Of a stretch of DNA of 44,237 bases, positions 41,733 to 44,237 are shown one piece after another (positions within the stretch are counted from its first letter, which is position 1; the number at the start of each line of letters is the position of its first letter). The notes beneath the pieces were generated by a model. The model did not search any database. It was not told the DNA's origin and was given only the letters and a program-made list of their open reading frames with translations. Position numbers and translations under genes: made by a program. The stretch is from Gemmiger formicilis (GTDB lineage Bacteria > Bacillota > Clostridia > Oscillospirales > Ruminococcaceae). The DNA lies in NCBI RefSeq assembly GCF_900167555.1, contig NZ_FUYF01000019.1, positions 1-44,237 on the forward strand. The letters run 5' to 3'.

Positions 41733-42599
41733 TCAGGCCTCCTCCTCGGTCAGGGGGCGCAGATGCTTCATGGAAAGATCCAGAATGGGGGCCGAATGGG
41801 TCAGGGCACCGCTGGACACATAGTCAATGCCGATGTCCCGCAGACGGGCAATGTTTTCCCGCGTGACATTGCCGGAGCACTCGGTCTTGGCGCGGCCTGC
41901 AATCAAAGTCACAGCCTTGCGCATATCCTCATCGCTCATGTTATCCAGCATGATGATGTCCGCACCGGCTTCCACAGCCTCTTTGACCTGCTCCAGCGTT
42001 TCAACCTCCACCTCGATCTTGCGGACGAAGGACGCATACTGTTGGGCCATCTTGACGGCCTTCGCCACGCCGCCGGCAGCGCCGATGTGGTTATCCTTCA
42101 GCAGAACGCCGTCGGACAGGCCGGTGCGGTGGTTGCTGCCGCCGCCAACGCGGACAGCGTACTTTTCAAAAATGCGGTTGTTGGGGCTTGTCTTACGGGT
42201 GTCCAGCAGGGTGATGCCGGTGCCTTCCAGCAGGGCAGACAGCTGATGGGTATAGGTGGCAATGCCGCTCATTCGCTGCAGGTAGTTCAGCGCAACGCGC
42301 TCACCGGAAAGCAGGGCGCGTATATCGCCCGTAACAACGGCCAGCTTCTGGCCGGGCTTGACGGTATCTCCGTCCCGGCAGAAGAATTCCACCTTGGCAC
42401 CGGGGTCCAGCAGCGTAAAGACGCGGGCATAGACCGCCAGACCGGCAACAATGCCGTCCTCCTTGGCAATCAGATCCACGGTGCCGGGGCAGGCGTGGGG
42501 CATGACGGCGTTTGTGGAAACGTCCTCCTCCGGAATATCCTCCCGCAGGGCTTGCAGCAGCAACGGGTCTATATGCAGCAGCTGGGTGATCTCATTCAT
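41733..42599 (-). CDS. nadC: nicotinate-nucleotide pyrophosphorylase (quinolinate phosphoribosyltransferase)
   Basis: A 288-residue NadC forming nicotinate mononucleotide from quinolinate and PRPP. Typical segments: EDIPEEDVSTNAV, GERVALNYLQRMSGIATYT, TRKTSPNNR, KYAVRVGGGSNHRTGLSDGVLLKDNHI and the barrel end SGNVTRENIARL...GIDYVSSGALTHS. The start at 42599 has AGAGGAG upstream and overlaps the nadB stop by eight bases; an earlier in-frame codon lies inside nadB. Confidence 0.94.
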   Translation of the reverse strand: MNEITQLLHIDPLLLQALREDIPEEDVSTNAVMPHACPGTVDLIAKEDGIVAGLAVYARVFTLLDPGAKVEFFCRDGDTVKPGQKLAVVTGDIRALLSGERVALNYLQRMSGIATYTHQLSALLEGTGITLLDTRKTSPNNRIFEKYAVRVGGGSNHRTGLSDGVLLKDNHIGAAGGVAKAVKMAQQYASFVRKIEVEVETLEQVKEAVEAGADIIMLDNMSDEDMRKAVTLIAGRAKTECSGNVTRENIARLRDIGIDYVSSGALTHSAPILDLSMKHLRPLTEEEA

Positions 42600-43890
42600 G
42601 GTTTTTACTCCTCTCAATAGCGGTCAGGACCTCCTGCCGATACGCGGCAAACAGCGGTTCCTGTTCACGGTATGGGGCCAAATCGGGCTTATCGCCTGTA
42701 AAGACAGGCGGTTCTCCGTATAGTATATCATCTGCCGCGCGCTGTGCAAAGACCAAAGATTCCAGCAGGGAATTGCTGGCCAGCCGATTGCGTCCATGCA
42801 CACCGTTGCAGCAGGTCTCGCCGCAGGCATACAGCCGGGGCAGTGCTGTGCGGCTGCTCAGGTCCGCCGTGATGCCGCCCATAAAATAATGCTGGGCCGG
42901 TACAACGGGAATCGGTTCATGGATGGGGTCGTACCCCTCCTCCTCGCAGCGCTCCAGGATGTTGGGGAAATGTTCACGGATAGCCGCCTCACCGATGGGG
43001 CGCATATCCTCCCACACATGGTCGGTGCCGTCCTTTTCCATCTGCGCACGGATCGCTGCGCTGACCACGTCGCGGGGCTGCAATTCGTTGGTAAAGCGGT
43101 CCCCGTTTTTATCCAGCAGCAGCGCGCCCTCCCCGCGAACCGATTCCGAAATCAGAAAGCGACGGCCTTTTCGGTGGCTGTACAAAGTCGTGGGGTGGAT
43201 CTGGATATAGTCCAGGTGCTCGCAGGCAACTCCGTGGCGCAGGGCCATGGCGATGGCATCCCCCGTGATGTGGGGGAAGTTGGTGGAGTTTTTATATAAC
43301 CCGCCGATGCCGCCGCAGGCCAGCACCACCGCCCCTGCCCCGATGGCTCGCGGTTCGCCGTCCGGGCCGGCAGCAATGACGCCGCCGCAGGCCGAGGCAT
43401 CTGCGAAGAAATCCAGCAGGGTCGTATGCTCGCGCAGTTCGATGTTCTCGCAGCGCAGGACCTCGTTCAGCAGGGTCTGGGTGATCTCGTGGCCGGTAAT
43501 ATCCTCATGGAACAGAATGCGCGGGCGGGAGTGCGCACCCTCCCGGGTAAAGCGCAGGGCCCCGTGGTCATCCCGCGCAAAGCGGACGCCGCGGCGCACC
43601 AGATCCCGGATGATCGAGTTGGAGGAACGAATCATCAGGTCTACTGTGGCGGGGTTGTTCTCGTAATGGCCTGCCCGCATCGTATCATCAAAAAAGGGGC
43701 GGTAGTCTGCCTCGCCATGCTGCATACAAATGCCGCCTTGCGCAAGGAAGGAGTCGCTCTCGTCCGCTTTCTGCTTTGTAAGCAGAAGAATGCGGTACCG
43801 CGCAGGCAGATTCAGGGCGCAGTAAAGGCCCGCAGCGCCGGTGCCGACGATGACTACGTCAAAATAGTCATCCATATTAGCCATTTTCAT
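42592..43890 (-). CDS. nadB: L-aspartate oxidase
   Basis: A 432-residue flavoprotein oxidising aspartate to iminoaspartate for NadA. The FAD motif is VVIVGTGAAGLYCAL near residue 12. The succinate-dehydrogenase-like signatures SDSFLAQGGIC, QIHPTTLYS, LISESVRGEGA and HYFMGGI follow, and the C-terminus ends with ACGETCCNGVHGRNRLASNSLLE. It is shorter than E. coli NadB (~540), lacking much of the helical C-terminal domain, as in many Clostridia. GAGGAAA precedes ATG 43890; 16 further in-frame codons upstream lie in the promoter region. First gene of the operon. Confidence 0.93.
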   Translation of the reverse strand: MKMANMDDYFDVVIVGTGAAGLYCALNLPARYRILLLTKQKADESDSFLAQGGICMQHGEADYRPFFDDTMRAGHYENNPATVDLMIRSSNSIIRDLVRRGVRFARDDHGALRFTREGAHSRPRILFHEDITGHEITQTLLNEVLRCENIELREHTTLLDFFADASACGGVIAAGPDGEPRAIGAGAVVLACGGIGGLYKNSTNFPHITGDAIAMALRHGVACEHLDYIQIHPTTLYSHRKGRRFLISESVRGEGALLLDKNGDRFTNELQPRDVVSAAIRAQMEKDGTDHVWEDMRPIGEAAIREHFPNILERCEEEGYDPIHEPIPVVPAQHYFMGGITADLSSRTALPRLYACGETCCNGVHGRNRLASNSLLESLVFAQRAADDILYGEPPVFTGDKPDLAPYREQEPLFAAYRQEVLTAIERSKNHE

Positions 43891-43928
43891 GTGGTTTCCT
43901 CGGTTTCTTCTGTAATTCCAACTTTGAC

Positions 43929-43970
43929 AGTATAGCACCGTTCATTACACGTGTCAAGACACATGTAATG
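43929..43970 (-). promoter_or_regulatory. nad operon promoter overlapped by a NiaR-type operator
   Basis: Leftward promoter TTGACA (43957-43952), 17-nt spacer, TATACT (43934-43929). The 28-bp palindrome with half-sites CATTACACGTGTC (43943-43955) and GACACATGTAATG (43958-43970), one mismatch, covers the -35 box. It has the ACAnGTGTC / GACACnTGT core known for NiaR. Confidence 0.88.
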
Positions 43971-44012
43971 ATATATAGTGACACCCCGCCATGCGCAATA
44001 AACTTCGGCATA

Positions 44013-44060
44013 AAAAACAACAGGAACACTGCTGTACATTGCAATGTTCCTGTTGTTTTT
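44013..44060. terminator. long perfect hairpin, bidirectional terminator
   Basis: 16-bp perfect stem AAAAACAACAGGAACA / TGTTCCTGTTGTTTTT (44013-44028 with 44045-44060), 16-nt loop. A/T runs on both sides. It probably ends a leftward gene lying beyond the window and insulates the nad promoter. Confidence 0.75.
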
Positions 44061-44062
44061 AT

Positions 44063-44237
44063 TAGGGCAATACCGCATAATTCTAAGTACCGATACGGCG
44101 AGCGAGGTGCGGCATCTGCTAAGCCAAAAGCGCAGATAATACTTTGTGTATTATCGAGCATTTTGGCAACGCAGATGCCGTGCCGCAGCCGCCGGAGCGG
44201 TGCTTAAGCCGTAAGGCGGGAATTATGCGGTGTTGCC
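44063..44237. repeat. hairpin/MITE-like repeat, left end and most of the element
   Basis: The left terminal sequence (44063-44083, core GGGCAATACCGCATAATTC) is matched inversely at the element's right end (positions 78-98 of the window start) with one mismatch. Internally GGCATCTGC (44111) pairs with GCAGATGCC (44171-44179), and GATAATAC (44134) with GTATTATC (44148), around a TTTGT loop. The whole ~178-bp element therefore folds on itself. It encodes no protein and is cut by the window end. Confidence 0.8.

Noticed and set aside
1-44237. A circular plasmid or phage
   Set aside because: The shared 95-bp ends lie in a hairpin repeat, and the content is chromosomal metabolism (nad, spe, mal, ugd) with no replication, partition or phage genes.

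Overview
The window is chromosomal DNA (roughly 55-60 % G+C) from a Gram-positive gut Clostridia. Promoters are mostly TTGnnn-17-TAnnnT, most genes have AGGAGG-type ribosome binding sites, and lipoproteins, MATE, GPH, NCS2 and ABC sugar genes are packed into short operons. Gene content and style suggest the Faecalibacterium/Gemmiger/Subdoligranulum part of the Oscillospiraceae; this is inference, since no rRNA or other species marker is present. Both ends of the window lie inside the same hairpin-forming repeat (positions 1-95 equal 44143-44237), so the piece is either an assembly broken at a repeat or artificially closed.

Layout: (1) 122-3608, a PocR/AraC regulator and a ugd-glf pair making UDP-glucuronate and UDP-galactofuranose. 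(2) 3695-7539, a leftward epimerase / 30-residue protein / SDR operon divergent from an OmpR-type two-component system, with four phased half-sites between them. (3) 7540-8488, a gene-poor stretch holding a compact leftward sRNA candidate and a ~575-nt structured RNA candidate. (4) 8489-9895, a MATE exporter. (5) 10012-15994, a TetR-GH2-GPH transporter-GH36 galactoside operon whose transporter carries an in-frame TGA. (6) 16157-20701, a xanthine/uracil permease, then two methyltransferases, an alpha/beta hydrolase and a ZIP metal transporter. (7) 20760-22212, a Cys-rich protein of unknown function and a truncated pxpA.

(8) 22300-28287, leftward, a maltodextrin-type operon (binding protein, two permeases, LacI regulator with a frameshift, MalQ), with two LacI-type operators 151 bp apart. 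(9) 28354-34683, a polyamine operon: arginine decarboxylase, spermidine synthase, agmatinase, carboxynorspermidine dehydrogenase and decarboxylase. It is preceded by a ~385-nt leader ending in an intrinsic terminator. A 13-nt upstream segment is complementary to the complete 5' arm of that terminator. (10) 34886-36082, a CPA2 antiporter, leftward. (11) 36362-40128, a binding lipoprotein translationally coupled to a hybrid histidine kinase with two receiver domains. (12) 40258-43970, leftward, nadB-nadC-niaR-nadA under a promoter whose -35 box is covered by a NiaR-type palindrome.

The observations most worth following up are the polyamine leader with its mutually exclusive terminator/antiterminator, the large RNA at 7779-8355, the phased operator array at 5717-5754, and the coupled 30-residue protein. 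Three genes look broken: the GPH transporter (nonsense), lacI (frameshift) and pxpA (truncated).
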